This document shows positions 32,773 to 41,635 of a DNA stretch of 64,000 nucleotides, piece by piece. Positions within the stretch are counted from its first letter, which is position 1, and every line of letters starts with the position of its first letter. This DNA is from Chitinophaga caseinilytica (lineage in GTDB: Bacteria; Bacteroidota; Bacteroidia; Chitinophagales; Chitinophagaceae): NCBI RefSeq assembly GCF_038396765.1, contig NZ_CP150096.1, positions 1,099,001-1,163,000 on the forward strand, given 5' to 3'. Under the pieces are notes generated by a model. That model had not been told where the DNA came from and made no database searches. It saw nothing but the letters and a program-made list of their open reading frames with translations. A program made the position numbers and the translations under genes.

Positions 32773-34056
32773 ATGATCAACAGAAGAAAGGCACCCGCAA
32801 TAAAAGACGCAGTAAACTTCGACATACAACTCAAGCCGCTGGAGCAGTTTCGGCTAGACAACGGCATACCCGTTTACGTGGTGCGCTCCTCCGAGCAGGA
32901 AACCCTGCAGCTGGAGCTGGTGTTCCCGGCAGGTAGCTGGTACGAATCGGAGAACCTCGTGGCCTCCGCCACCAACTTCCTCATGAAAAACGGCACCTCG
33001 GCACATTCCGCGCTCGAGATCAACGAGATGATCGAATACTACGGCGCTTACCTCAACCGTGGCGCCTTCCATGAAAACGCCACCTATACGCTGCACTGCC
33101 TCAGCAAGCACATCACCGAACTGCTGCCCACGCTCCAGGAAGTGATCCAGGACCCGGTGTTTCCGGAACAGGAACTGGCGATCTTCACCCAGAACATGAA
33201 GCAGAAGCTGGCCGTGAACCTGCAGAAAAGCGAGTTCGTCGCCAACCGGCACATCGATAAATACCTCTTCGGCGAATTCCATCCCTACGGCCGCGTGAGC
33301 AGCATGATGGCCTACGATGCGCTGCAGACCGAGAGTTTGCGCGGGTTTTATCAACAGCACTATACTTATAATAACTGCAAGATCTTCCTGGCGGGCAACT
33401 TGCCAGACAATATCATTCCGTTGCTGAACCAATATTTCGGCACCACGAAATGGAACGGCGAACGGCATAACCTCCGTCCGGAAATGCCGATCCTGCCGGC
33501 GGAAGAAAAGAAATACCGCATCTTCAACGATGAAAACGGCGTGCAGGGAAGCATCCGCGTGGCGAGAGCATTCCCGAACCGCTACCATCCCGATTTTCCG
33601 AAGATGCTGGTGCTGAACACCATATTCGGTGGATATTTCGGCTCGAGGTTGATGAGCAATATCCGCGAAGAAAAAGGCTATACGTACGGCATCCATTCGC
33701 AGCTCTACAATTTCAGGCAGGCGGGCGCACTCAACATCCAAACCGAAGCCGGACGGGATGTTTGCGAAAAAGCGATCGCGGAAATTTATCTTGAAATGAA
33801 CCGGCTGCGCGAAGAACCGATCCCGGAGGAAGAACTGAGCCTGGTGCGGAATTTCATGATCGGATCTATCCTGGGCGACCTCGACGGCGCCTTCCAGGTG
33901 ATCCAGCGGTGGAAAAACCTTATCCTCAACGATCTCGACGAAAATTACTTCTACAACAACATCCGTACGATCAAAACCATATCCGCGGAAGAGTTGCAGC
34001 AGATGGCACGCCTGTACCTGGTGCCGGAAGATTTTTATGAGCTGATCGTGATCTGA
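32773..34056 (+). CDS. M16 peptidase, non-catalytic subunit
   Basis: 427 residues, an M16 fold in which the HxxEH motif is gone (ATNFLMKNGTSAHSALEI at that place). The second-lobe substrate-binding Arg/Tyr region is kept (FGSRLMSNIREEKGYTYGIHS). This is the usual layout of heterodimeric M16B peptidases: one subunit carries zinc, the other the R/Y pair. It follows the catalytic subunit by 4 bp and is certainly co-transcribed. Confidence 0.9.
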   Translation: MINRRKAPAIKDAVNFDIQLKPLEQFRLDNGIPVYVVRSSEQETLQLELVFPAGSWYESENLVASATNFLMKNGTSAHSALEINEMIEYYGAYLNRGAFHENATYTLHCLSKHITELLPTLQEVIQDPVFPEQELAIFTQNMKQKLAVNLQKSEFVANRHIDKYLFGEFHPYGRVSSMMAYDALQTESLRGFYQQHYTYNNCKIFLAGNLPDNIIPLLNQYFGTTKWNGERHNLRPEMPILPAEEKKYRIFNDENGVQGSIRVARAFPNRYHPDFPKMLVLNTIFGGYFGSRLMSNIREEKGYTYGIHSQLYNFRQAGALNIQTEAGRDVCEKAIAEIYLEMNRLREEPIPEEELSLVRNFMIGSILGDLDGAFQVIQRWKNLILNDLDENYFYNNIRTIKTISAEELQQMARLYLVPEDFYELIVI

Positions 34057-34122
34057 TACCGCAGCGGCTAAACATTCCGCGTGCTTTTTGTGTATTTTGT
34101 AAAAGCACTAACAATTTATCCA

Positions 34123-34476
34123 ATGTTAGGAATTCTTATCCGGATCCTCGTGACGGCGCTCGCCGCACTGTTGACCGCGTACCTTTTACCGGGCGTCAAG
34201 CTCCAGGATTTTACGACGGCCCTGCTGCTTGCCATCGTGCTGGGTTTGCTCAACCTGATCGTAAAGCCTATCCTCGTCATCCTCACCCTACCCGTGACCG
34301 TGGTGACCCTCGGCCTTTTCCTGCTCGTGATCAACGCGCTGATCGTGCTGTGGGCCAGCAGCCTGGTGAAAGGCTTCAAGGTAGACAACTTCTGGTGGGC
34401 GCTCCTGTTCAGCGTGGTACTGTCGCTCATCAGCAGCTTCATGATGTCTCTCGGGCCCGAAGACCGTGTAGACTGA
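34123..34476 (+). CDS. PF04020-type (phage-holin-4-like) membrane protein
   Basis: About 117 residues with four tightly packed hydrophobic segments: LIRILVTALAALLTAYLLPGV, ALLLAIVLGLLNLIVKPILVILTLPVTVVTLGLFLLVINALIVLWAS, and WALLFSVVLSLISSFMM. This is the pattern of the conserved family of unknown function named after holins; it is a chromosomal protein in many bacteria and not evidence of a phage. The ATG at 34123 starts at the first helix, so the GTG at 34081 is less likely. It is convergent with the amidohydrolase, with 3 bp between the stops. Confidence 0.82.
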   Translation: MLGILIRILVTALAALLTAYLLPGVKLQDFTTALLLAIVLGLLNLIVKPILVILTLPVTVVTLGLFLLVINALIVLWASSLVKGFKVDNFWWALLFSVVLSLISSFMMSLGPEDRVD

Positions 34477-34479
34477 TCT

Positions 34480-36054
34480 TTACCGGCCCAGGCGCACCAC
34501 CTGCCCCTTGCGGGTACCGTTGTGCTGCCCGTTCTCGATCGTCAGTACCCCGTTTACGATCACATGGCTGAAACCGGTGGAATATTGGTGGGGATGTGTG
34601 AAGGTAGACAGGTCTTTGACGGTGGCGGGGTCGAAAATCACGATGTCTGCCGCGTAACCCGGTACGAGCAGGCCCCGTTGCGACAGTCTGAATTTCTGCG
34701 CCGGCAGCGACGTCATCCGGCGGATGGCTTCCTCCAGCCCCAGCACTTTTTCTTCCCGCACGTATTTGCCCAGCACGCGTGCATTGGTTCCGTAGCCCCG
34801 TGGGTGCGGTACGCCCACGCCGAATTCGCGGATGCTCGCGTCTGACGCGAACATGTTGAAAGGATATTTCATGATCCGCTTCACGTCTTCCTCGCTCATC
34901 CCGTGAAATACCATGCCCGCGCTGCCCTGTTGCACCAGGTCGAGGATGGTTTCCACTTCGTTTGTCAGCGTGCTTTTCTTCCTTTTTAACTTATTGATTT
35001 CGGAAATGTTCTTCCCGTTGAGCGTCGTGTCTGCCTCGAAATAAGCCACTACGGCGTAGTCCAGGTTTTTGAGGCGGCGTTTTTTATAGATGCCCGTCAT
35101 CTCCCCTACGATCTTTTTCCGGATATCGGGCGTGGTGAGGCGATACACGACGGAATCGTGCCCGCCGGAAAGCGCCCAGTCGGGCAGCATCGTTTTGAGA
35201 CTGGTGCTGCTGGCGGTGTAGGGATATTGGTCGATGGTGACTTCCAATCCATCGCGCCGCGCTTTTTCGATCATGCCTAATGTGACGGTGGAGCGGCCCC
35301 AGTTTTGTTTCCCGCCGATCTTGAAATGCGAAATCTCGACGGGGATATTGGCCTCCCGGCCGATGGTGAGCGCCTCGTTGATGGCGGCTTCCACGGCATC
35401 GCCTTCGTTGCGCATGTGCGTGGCGTAGACGCCGCCGTATTTCGCGACGGCTTTGGCGAGGCCTACTACTTCGGGCGTTTGCGCGTAGTTGCCGGGCACA
35501 TAAATTAACCCTGTGCTGAGGCCTACCGCGCCGTCCTGCATCGCCTTTTCGACGAGGGATTCCATTTTTCGCTGCTCTTCCGCTGTGGGCGGGCGGTTGG
35601 TGCTGCCCATCACGGCGCGCCGCACATCGTTATGCCCGATCAAAGATGCCACGTTGATGGAAATGGTCATACTGTCGAGCTGATGAAAGTAATGCGCGAG
35701 GTCGGTATTGGAGGAGCCGCAATTCCCGGTGATGACGGTCGTAACGCCGTCCATAAGGAAGCTTTCGGCCGTGGGCACTTTGAATTCATCGTCTTCGATA
35801 TGGGTATGCACATCGATGAACCCCGGGGCCACGATGCGCCCGCCGGCGTCTATGACCTTTGCGGCGCGGAGGGTTTGCGGGAGTCGCGTCACGGCGAGGA
35901 TGCGCCCGTTTTTCACCGACACTTCGCCGTAATACCAGGAATTGCCGGTACCGTCTGCGATGCGCGCATTGCGGATGAGGATGTCGGCTTCGGATTGGGC
36001 GCGGCCGGCCAGTGCAGCCAGCAGTGCGGGGAGCAGTAGCAGTTTTCTTTTCAT
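34480..36054 (-). CDS. N-acyl-D-amino-acid deacylase type amidohydrolase
   Basis: 524 residues, exported (signal peptide MKRKLLLLPALLAALAGRAQ). Amidohydrolase-superfamily metal-site motifs are GFIDVHTHIEDDEF, TGNCGSSNTD, ATHMRNEGDAV and FASDASIREFGVGVPHPRGYGTNARVLG, which follow D-aminoacylase/dihydroorotase-like proteins. The typical reaction is removal of an acyl group from an N-acyl-D-amino acid. The D-amino acid preference cannot be read from the sequence. It follows a DUF4440 protein by 10 bp in the same operon. Confidence 0.88.
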   Translation of the reverse strand: MKRKLLLLPALLAALAGRAQSEADILIRNARIADGTGNSWYYGEVSVKNGRILAVTRLPQTLRAAKVIDAGGRIVAPGFIDVHTHIEDDEFKVPTAESFLMDGVTTVITGNCGSSNTDLAHYFHQLDSMTISINVASLIGHNDVRRAVMGSTNRPPTAEEQRKMESLVEKAMQDGAVGLSTGLIYVPGNYAQTPEVVGLAKAVAKYGGVYATHMRNEGDAVEAAINEALTIGREANIPVEISHFKIGGKQNWGRSTVTLGMIEKARRDGLEVTIDQYPYTASSTSLKTMLPDWALSGGHDSVVYRLTTPDIRKKIVGEMTGIYKKRRLKNLDYAVVAYFEADTTLNGKNISEINKLKRKKSTLTNEVETILDLVQQGSAGMVFHGMSEEDVKRIMKYPFNMFASDASIREFGVGVPHPRGYGTNARVLGKYVREEKVLGLEEAIRRMTSLPAQKFRLSQRGLLVPGYAADIVIFDPATVKDLSTFTHPHQYSTGFSHVIVNGVLTIENGQHNGTRKGQVVRLGR

Positions 36055-36064
36055 GGTTCCGGGT

Positions 36065-36493
36065 TTAGCTGGAGTGGTCTGCCACGATCTTCCATTCGCC
36101 GTTGATGCGGCGGAGCAGGATGGAAAAATGCCCGTCGAGATTACCGATGGTGCGCGTGAGCTGCCACTTGCCTACTACAAAATAAGCATCGTTCCCCAGT
36201 TTTTTGAATTCGAGCAGTTTGAAGGCCAGCTGGCCCATGCCTTCCTTGCCGGGATAGGCTTTTTTGTAATTGTCGAGCGTAGCCTGCCATCCGTACGTCA
36301 GGCCTTTGCTGCCGATGAACAGCAGCGAATCGGATTTCCAGTAGGTGTCCATAAACGCTACGATATCGCCACGGTTCCAGGCTTCGAGCTGGGTTTGCAT
36401 GACTTGCCGGATGCGGGTTTCGGCCGGGTCTTGTGCGGACGCGGAAGCGATGGCGGAAATAAAAATAGCGGTGGAAAGAAGGAGTTTTCGCAT
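36065..36493 (-). CDS. Exported NTF2-like protein (DUF4440/SnoaL-type)
   Basis: 142 residues with signal peptide MRKLLLSTAIFISAIASASAQ. The mature chain fits the NTF2 fold of DUF4440: IRQVMQTQLEAWNRGDIVAFMDTYWKSDSLLFIGSKG at the start, then NYKKAYPG, and INGEWKIVADHSS at the end. Such domains bind small ligands or act as isomerases/immunity-like proteins; nothing more specific can be said. It is the first gene of a two-gene unit with the amidohydrolase. Confidence 0.82.
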   Translation of the reverse strand: MRKLLLSTAIFISAIASASAQDPAETRIRQVMQTQLEAWNRGDIVAFMDTYWKSDSLLFIGSKGLTYGWQATLDNYKKAYPGKEGMGQLAFKLLEFKKLGNDAYFVVGKWQLTRTIGNLDGHFSILLRRINGEWKIVADHSS

Positions 36494-36698
36494 GTGATGG
36501 TTATTGATGGCATGAAAATAAGCAAATCCCCCGCTGCGGGGCCGGGAGGTTCCGGCTTTTTTGTGGCGGGTTTCCGCGGTTTCCGGATTAAAAATCTATA
36601 TAAGACATTGATATTCATATATAAATAATTCAATTCCATTATATCTCATGCCCGAAAAGTTTAACGGTTTTTATCGAAATTCCATTCCGGGATTGTTC

Positions 36699-36706
36699 TA
36701 CCTTTG
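36699..36706 (+). promoter_or_regulatory. Promoter -7 element of the kdnA operon
   Basis: TACCTTTG matches TAnnTTTG exactly, 23 bp upstream of the kdnA start codon. A good -33 element is not visible at the expected distance. Confidence 0.45.
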
Positions 36707-36729
36707 CACCACTACAAAAATTTTGCATT

Positions 36730-37923
36730 ATGCCCGGATTTGAACTATTTGGCGCCGAAGAAAAAAAGGAAGTGAACGACGTCCTCGAGACAGGAATTTA
36801 CATGCGTTACGGATTCGACGGTCCCCGCAAAGGGATCTATAAAGCGAAAGAACTGGAGCAGGCGCTTTGCGAGCGTTTTAACGTGCAATACGCGCAGCTG
36901 ACATCGAGCGGTACTACCGCGCTCACGACCGCCATGGCCGCTTTGGGCATTGGCGCGGGAGACGAGATCATCATGCCCACCTTTACTTTTGTGGCCAGCT
37001 TCGAAGCGGTGTTGTCTGTAGGCGCAACGCCCGTGCTGGTGGATGTGGACGATACGCTGACGCTGGCCCCCGCCGCCGTTCGCGCTGCCATCACCCCGCG
37101 CACCAAATGCGTGATGCCCGTTCATATGTGCGGCTCCATGGCCGATATGGATGCGCTGATGGAGATCTGCCGCGAGCATAACCTCATTTTGCTGGAAGAC
37201 GCCTGCCAGTCTACCGGTGCCACCTACAAAGGTCAGGCCCTCGGTTCCATCGGCCACGCCGGCACTTTCTCCTTCGACTTCGTGAAAACGATCACCTGCG
37301 CAGAAGGCGGGGCGATCATCACCAACGATAAAGACGTATATACGAAAGCAGACGCTTACTCCGACCATGGCCACGACCATCTCGGCGGGGCAGACCGTGG
37401 TGCAGACGACCATCCGCACCTGGGCTTCAACTTCCGTATCTCCGAACTGCACGCTGCCGTAGGCCTTGCACAGATCCGCAAGCTGGATAAATTCCTCGCG
37501 ATCCTGCGCAACAATTACGAAATCGTGAAAGAAGCACTGGCAGCCGTTCCGCAGGTGGAATTCCGCCGGATACCCGACCCCTCGGGCGACAGCTGCACCC
37601 ATCTTTCCTTCTTCCTCCCCGACCTGGATACCGCACGCGCAGCCGCAAAGGCCATGAAAGCCGCCGGCCTGCCCGCGTTCCACTGGTTCGACAATAACTG
37701 GCATTACTTCCGCAAGTGGCATCACCTGCAATCGGGCGCTACGCTGTCGAAGTTCCCCGAACAACTCGCGAAAGACCTCGCCGCTTATCAAACCAAACAA
37801 TTCCCCGCTTCCGACGCCATCATCGGCCGCTGCATCTCGTTCCCCATCAGCCTCGCATGGACTGACGCGGAAGTGCGCGAACGTGCCGAAAAACTGGCGA
37901 CTGCCGTGAAAAGCGTACTGTAA
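36730..37923 (+). CDS. kdnA: 8-amino-3,8-dideoxy-manno-octulosonate transaminase
   Basis: 397 residues, a DegT/DnrJ/EryC1-family PLP aminotransferase. It starts MPGFELFGAEEKKEVNDVLE and has SSGTTALTTAM, PTFTFVASFEAVL, VHMCGSMADMD, LLEDACQSTGATYKGQALGSIG, the PLP Lys in DFVKTITCAEGGAI (K186), SDHGHDH and LGFNFRISELHAAVGLAQ. These are the features I associate with KdnA, which adds the 8-amino group to the 8-aldehyde of Kdo. Its neighbours are the matching cytidylyltransferase and 8-oxidase, which makes this call strong. It is the first gene of the operon. Confidence 0.9.
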   Translation: MPGFELFGAEEKKEVNDVLETGIYMRYGFDGPRKGIYKAKELEQALCERFNVQYAQLTSSGTTALTTAMAALGIGAGDEIIMPTFTFVASFEAVLSVGATPVLVDVDDTLTLAPAAVRAAITPRTKCVMPVHMCGSMADMDALMEICREHNLILLEDACQSTGATYKGQALGSIGHAGTFSFDFVKTITCAEGGAIITNDKDVYTKADAYSDHGHDHLGGADRGADDHPHLGFNFRISELHAAVGLAQIRKLDKFLAILRNNYEIVKEALAAVPQVEFRRIPDPSGDSCTHLSFFLPDLDTARAAAKAMKAAGLPAFHWFDNNWHYFRKWHHLQSGATLSKFPEQLAKDLAAYQTKQFPASDAIIGRCISFPISLAWTDAEVRERAEKLATAVKSVL

Positions 37924-37938
37924 TCACAAATTCCCGTC

Positions 37939-38676
37939 ATGAAGAAAATCGCATTGATCCCGGCGCGCTACGCCGCCAGCCGGTTTCCCGGCAAAATGAT
38001 GGCAGTGCTGGCAGGTAAAACCGTCATCTGGCGGACATACGAGTCTACCCGCGACACCGGCGTGTTCGACGAAGTAATGGTGGTGACCGACAGCGAAGTC
38101 ATTTTCGAAGAGATCACCCGCAACGGCGGAAAGGCCATTATGAGCAAGCGCGAGCACGAAAGCGGGTCTGACCGCATCGCCGAAGCCGTGGAAGATATGG
38201 ACGACGTGGAAATTGTGGTGAATGTTCAGGGCGATACGCCTTTCACCCGGAAAGAACCGCTGGAAAAACTCCTGCAGGTTTTTGAAGGGGAAGCAGGAAA
38301 AAAAGTGCAGGTAGCATCGCTCATGCAGGAACTGAAAGACTGGAAAGACATTGAAGACCCCAACTTCGTGAAAGTTGCGGTAGACAAGGATTTCAACTCG
38401 CTCATGTTCTCCCGCTCCGTGATCCCCTACCCGCGCGACAAAAACGTGCCTACCGTGTACTACGAGCATATCGGCATTTATGCCTTCCGCCGCCAGGCGC
38501 TGCTCCGGTTCACGCAAACGCCTATGACGCCGCTCGAAGCCGCCGAAAAAGTAGAATGTTTGCGATATCTTGAAATGGGAATCCCCCTGAAGATGGTCGT
38601 AACCGACTATATGGGCGTGGAAATCGATACGCCGGAAGACCTGGAAAGAGCTTCCCGCCTGCTGGACCAACCGTAA
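37939..38676 (+). CDS. kdsB: CMP-Kdo / CMP-8-amino-Kdo synthetase
   Basis: 245 residues, full-length KdsB. It activates the octulosonate with CTP for transfer to lipid A. Visible motifs are [18 protein letters not shown] (nucleotide loop), [41 protein letters not shown] and [11 protein letters not shown]. Family knowledge: in organisms with kdnA and kdnB, the partner KdsB prefers 8-amino-Kdo. It begins 15 bp after kdnA. The Phe-Thr-Arg after GDTP (canonical GDEP) is unusual and may relate to that specificity. Confidence 0.92.
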   Translation: MKKIALIPARYAASRFPGKMMAVLAGKTVIWRTYESTRDTGVFDEVMVVTDSEVIFEEITRNGGKAIMSKREHESGSDRIAEAVEDMDDVEIVVNVQGDTPFTRKEPLEKLLQVFEGEAGKKVQVASLMQELKDWKDIEDPNFVKVAVDKDFNSLMFSRSVIPYPRDKNVPTVYYEHIGIYAFRRQALLRFTQTPMTPLEAAEKVECLRYLEMGIPLKMVVTDYMGVEIDTPEDLERASRLLDQP

Positions 38677-38699
38677 ACACAAAAAATCCGGGATATAAC

Positions 38700-39776
38700 A
38701 TGAAATTCAGAAATTTTAAACTGGTAGGATACGTCATTTTCGGACGAGGTGCGTTCAGCCAGCTCGACGAGATCATTGCGCCGCGCCGCAAAGGCGATGC
38801 GCCGATGATATTTTTTGTGGACCATTTCTTCGAAGGCAACGAGCCTTTCCTTTCCCGCATCCCCTTGCGGGGGAAGGACAAGGTCGTGTTCATAGACGTG
38901 ACCCATGAGCCGAAAACCACTTACGTAGACCGCCTGCGCGACGAGCTGAAGGCCGAGTTCGGCGAAGTGAGCGGCATCATCGGCATCGGTGGCGGTTCTA
39001 CCATGGACATGGCCAAAGCCGTGGCCCTCATGATGACCAACCCCGGCTCTTCGGCCGATTACCAGGGTTGGGACCTCGTGAAACAGCCCGCAGTTTATAA
39101 AGTAGGCATCCCCACACTGTCCGGCACCGGCGCCGAAGTGAGCCGGACCACCGTGCTCACCGGGCCTACCCGCAAACTGGGCATGAATTCCGACTACACA
39201 CCGTTCGACCAGATCGTGCTCGACCCCGCGCTCATCCACAACGCACCGGTGAACCAGCGCTTCTATACCGCCATGGATTGCTACATCCATTGCATCGAAT
39301 CCCTGGAAGGCACGTTCCTCAACGCTTTCAGCCGTTCTTACGGTGAAAAGGCCCTGGAGCTCTGCCAGGAAATTTACCTGAAGAAAGACCGCTGGGACGA
39401 AGACTCCGACGAAAAACTCATGATGGCCTCCTACGCTGGCGGCATGAGCATCGCATACTCGCAGGTAGGCGTGGCGCACGCAGTGAGCTACGGCCTCAGC
39501 TACCTCCTCGGCACCAAACACGGCGTGGGCAACTGCATCGTGTTCGACAAACTGGAGGAATTCTATCCCGCCGGTGTGAAGGAATTCAAGCAGATGGTAG
39601 ACAAACACCAGGTGGAAATCCCGCAGCACATCACCAAAGGCCTCAGCGACGCCGATTTCGACACGATGATCGACGTATCCATGGGCCTGGCGCCGCTTTG
39701 GGAAAACGCACTGGGTAAAGACTGGCAAACACAAATGACCCGCGACCGCCTGCGCAAGCTATACGAAAAACTGTAA
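38700..39776 (+). CDS. kdnB: 3-deoxy-manno-octulosonate 8-oxidase (KdnB-like)
   Basis: 358 residues in the iron-containing alcohol dehydrogenase fold. Motifs are GIGGGSTMDMAKAVAL (nucleotide-binding), TLSGTGAEVSRTTVLTGP, DCYIHCIESLEGTF (metal His), and GVAHAVSYGLSYLLGTKHGVGNCI (metal His cluster). The KdnB family oxidises the 8-hydroxyl of Kdo to an aldehyde, the substrate of KdnA. It begins 23 bp after kdsB and is followed by a strong terminator, so the three genes form a complete unit for CMP-8-amino-Kdo supply. Confidence 0.88.
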   Translation: MKFRNFKLVGYVIFGRGAFSQLDEIIAPRRKGDAPMIFFVDHFFEGNEPFLSRIPLRGKDKVVFIDVTHEPKTTYVDRLRDELKAEFGEVSGIIGIGGGSTMDMAKAVALMMTNPGSSADYQGWDLVKQPAVYKVGIPTLSGTGAEVSRTTVLTGPTRKLGMNSDYTPFDQIVLDPALIHNAPVNQRFYTAMDCYIHCIESLEGTFLNAFSRSYGEKALELCQEIYLKKDRWDEDSDEKLMMASYAGGMSIAYSQVGVAHAVSYGLSYLLGTKHGVGNCIVFDKLEEFYPAGVKEFKQMVDKHQVEIPQHITKGLSDADFDTMIDVSMGLAPLWENALGKDWQTQMTRDRLRKLYEKL

Positions 39777-39802
39777 GCCGCGCGCGCGAAAGTATATCCA
39801 AT

Positions 39803-39839
39803 GAGGCTGCAGACGCTCCGGCGATGCAGCCTCTTTTTT
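39803..39839 (+). terminator. Intrinsic terminator after the kdn operon
   Basis: GAGGCTGCA and TGCAGCCTC form a perfect 9-bp stem over a 13-nt loop, followed by TTTTTT. It rules out the ATG at 39824, which lies inside the hairpin, as the start of the next gene. Confidence 0.93.
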
Positions 39840-39853
39840 CAAAACCCGAACTC

Positions 39854-40351
39854 ATGGACAAACTCGAAAAACTCACCCGGGATTACGCCGCCGTGCTGGA
39901 AAAAGTGAAAGAACGCCGCGCCGCCTGGCAGCAAAAGGCAAAGCCGTTCCTCATCCAGTACCTGAACGAAATAACGGCCCGCTTTCCCCTCAAATGGAAA
40001 ACCGGTGCTAACGAAATGATGCAGGGCCTGGAAGCAGTGTACCTCCTGTTCGATCACGAGCCCAGCGGCATCGTAGAGCAATCGCCGTTCAGCGTGGTAC
40101 AGAAGATGAAAATCGGTGGCTTTTTATCGTTTTCCCAAACCCGCAACGGCCAGATCGTGGTGTGGATCAGCTTCCCGTTCATCGACGGGATGACGGAAGA
40201 GAAACCCCGCAACGAAACGATCGAAACCCTTGAACCAGAAGAGCTTGAGCCAGAGGCGCTCAACCGTTTCATCGGTAAGTTCCTCGAAGAAATGATCCAG
40301 TGGGAAGATGATGCGCGGGACGAGATCGGGTTTATCCGGCATCGGGATTGA
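39854..40351 (+). CDS. Hypothetical protein
   Basis: 165 residues, no signal peptide and no membrane segment. The N-terminus is a charged helix (MDKLEKLTRDYAAVLEKVKERRAAWQQK); the middle is mixed (FLSFSQTRNGQIVVWISFPFIDGM); the end is acidic (TLEPEELEPEALNRFIGKFLEEMIQWEDDAR). Overall it looks like a soluble cytoplasmic protein. I do not recognise a family. The start at 39854 is set by the terminator just upstream. Confidence 0.65.
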   Translation: MDKLEKLTRDYAAVLEKVKERRAAWQQKAKPFLIQYLNEITARFPLKWKTGANEMMQGLEAVYLLFDHEPSGIVEQSPFSVVQKMKIGGFLSFSQTRNGQIVVWISFPFIDGMTEEKPRNETIETLEPEELEPEALNRFIGKFLEEMIQWEDDARDEIGFIRHRD

Positions 40352-40395
40352 CCTTCGTCATCGATTAATTTCCCGTGTTGACCGAACTTTGCGAT

Positions 40396-40776
40396 ATGGA
40401 AGACATCAGAAGCATAGACGATATCAAGCTGCTGGTAAACGGCTTTTACGACAAGATCCGTCTGGATGAAGTGCTGGGGCCGATTTTCAACCAGCGGATC
40501 GCTCCGGATGCCTGGCCCGCGCACCTGGAAACCATGTATAAATTCTGGGGCACGCAGTTGCTCGGGGAAAAGGAATATTTCGGCGCGCCCTACGCCAAGC
40601 ACCGTACACTGCCGGTAGACCAGCCGCATTTCGAGCGATGGGTGGGGCTTTGGCATGGTACCGTGGATTCGTTGTTCCAGGGGCCGCGCGCATCCACCGC
40701 CAAAGTGAAAGGCGCTTCCATCGCCCAGATTTTTTTAGGGAAAATCCGTTTCGAAAGAGGGATTTTCGGGGAATAA
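40396..40776 (+). CDS. Group III truncated hemoglobin
   Basis: 126 residues, a 2-over-2 globin of group III. Features are LLVNGFYDKIRLDEVLGPIF at the start, WPAHLETMYKFWGTQLLG, then YFGAPYAKHRTLPVDQPHFERW, which gives the heme-pocket and proximal His (H69, H78), and ASIAQIFLGKIRFERGIFG. Roles proposed for this class include oxygen or NO handling. The ATG at 40396 is the first that gives a globin start. It has no partner gene nearby. Confidence 0.9.
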   Translation: MEDIRSIDDIKLLVNGFYDKIRLDEVLGPIFNQRIAPDAWPAHLETMYKFWGTQLLGEKEYFGAPYAKHRTLPVDQPHFERWVGLWHGTVDSLFQGPRASTAKVKGASIAQIFLGKIRFERGIFGE

Positions 40777-41122
40777 TGTTTCCCCTTTTACACACATCGC
40801 CGCACATATGATTTGATAACCCCCGCAGTGTGTATATTTATTTTATCAATTTAGTTTTGTTTGTTATATGATTGGCTGGCTTATTTTGCCATGGCTGTTC
40901 TGACCGTTATCCCATCTCCCCGCCGGCGCCCTGCCGCCTCCATCCTGCAAATTGGCCCGCAGATTGAGGGTTCTTTAGCCCGGGGAAAGCGCATATTTTG
41001 CATATGCAACCTTTCCCCGGAAACGATTGTTAGTGAAAATAAGTTCAACTATTCTTTGAAAACGACTGATTGGTTATTTCCCTTTACTGTTACCCTCATG
41101 TATTAACCGAAAAACTGGAAAT
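40777..41122. other. Intergenic region upstream of the fibre operon
   Basis: About 350 bp, AT-rich at 40830-40880 and 41025-41100, with no supported gene. It contains the nested hairpin at 40980-41020. I see no exact TAnnTTTG with a correctly spaced TTTG; near-matches such as TATTTTG (40883 region) and TATTCTTTG (41050 region) are one base off in spacing. A short open frame from 40861 has no protein-like features. Confidence 0.5.
40980..41020. promoter_or_regulatory. Nested 10-bp + 6-bp stem-loop before the fibre operon
   Basis: CCGGGGAAAG (40980-40989) pairs perfectly with CTTTCCCCGG (41011-41020); inside, GCATAT pairs with ATATGC around a TTTGC loop. The whole is a compact 41-nt hairpin about 100 bp upstream of the first fibre gene. 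No T-run follows, so it is not a normal terminator; an mRNA leader structure or a repressor site is more likely. Confidence 0.55.
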
Positions 41123-41635
41123 ATGAAAACGTCCACGCTTTTATTCACTATTTCAGCTGTTGCGGTCCTTTCCCTGCCGTCCCGCGCGCAGGAATCGGCT
41201 ACCGCCACGGTAACAGCTACGATCGTTGCGCCGATCGCGATCTCGAAAGATATCGACATGAATTTCGGGAACGTGGCAGTGCAGTCGTCTACCGGTGGAA
41301 CGGTGGTGATGACGCCGGCAGGCGTGCGGAGTACCACCGGCGGAGTGACCCTCCCCACCACCACAGGTAACGTAGCCGCCGCATCTTTTACCGTATCGGG
41401 CGTGGATGGCTACACCTACAGCATCACACTCCCTACCGCAGCGGTTACCATTACCAATACCGGCGGCAACACGATGACCGTGACGGCCTTTACCAGCTCC
41501 CCTTCCGGCCAGGGAACACTGACCGGCGGATCGGAAACGCTCACCGTTGGCGCCACGCTGAACGTGACCGCCGCGCAAGCGCCCGGTACTTATGTTTCCG
41601 CAACTCCTTTCGCCGTAACGGTGAATTATGATTGA
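41123..41635 (+). CDS. DUF4402 fimbrial-type subunit, first copy
   Basis: 170 residues with signal peptide MKTSTLLFTISAVAVLSLPSRAQ. The mature chain is Thr/Val-rich beta-sandwich material of the DUF4402 type: ATVTATIVAPIAISKDIDMNFGNVAVQ, TGGTVVMTPAGVRSTTGGV, AASFTVSGVDGYTYSITLP, and a terminal APGTYVSATPFAVTVNYD. DUF4402 proteins resemble pilin or spore-coat-U subunits and occur with chaperone-usher genes. Next downstream is a PapD-like chaperone. The N-terminal strand and the alternating C-terminal strand would suit donor-strand exchange, which is inferred only. Confidence 0.85.
   Translation: MKTSTLLFTISAVAVLSLPSRAQESATATVTATIVAPIAISKDIDMNFGNVAVQSSTGGTVVMTPAGVRSTTGGVTLPTTTGNVAAASFTVSGVDGYTYSITLPTAAVTITNTGGNTMTVTAFTSSPSGQGTLTGGSETLTVGATLNVTAAQAPGTYVSATPFAVTVNYD

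Noticed and set aside
34123..34476. Prophage remnant because of a holin-like protein
   Set aside because: The PF04020 family is widespread on chromosomes and no phage genes are nearby.
39824..39853. ATG inside the terminator as start of the hypothetical gene
   Set aside because: The codon lies in the 3' arm of a perfect intrinsic terminator; the ATG at 39854 is after it.
40980..41020. Invertible promoter for phase variation of the fibre operon
   Set aside because: The inverted arms are only 21 bp apart, too close to flank an invertible promoter, and no invertase gene is near; a hairpin is the simpler reading.
40861..41106. An 81-codon frame upstream of the fibre operon
   Set aside because: It begins at a TTG, crosses the strong nested hairpin, and shows no protein features.
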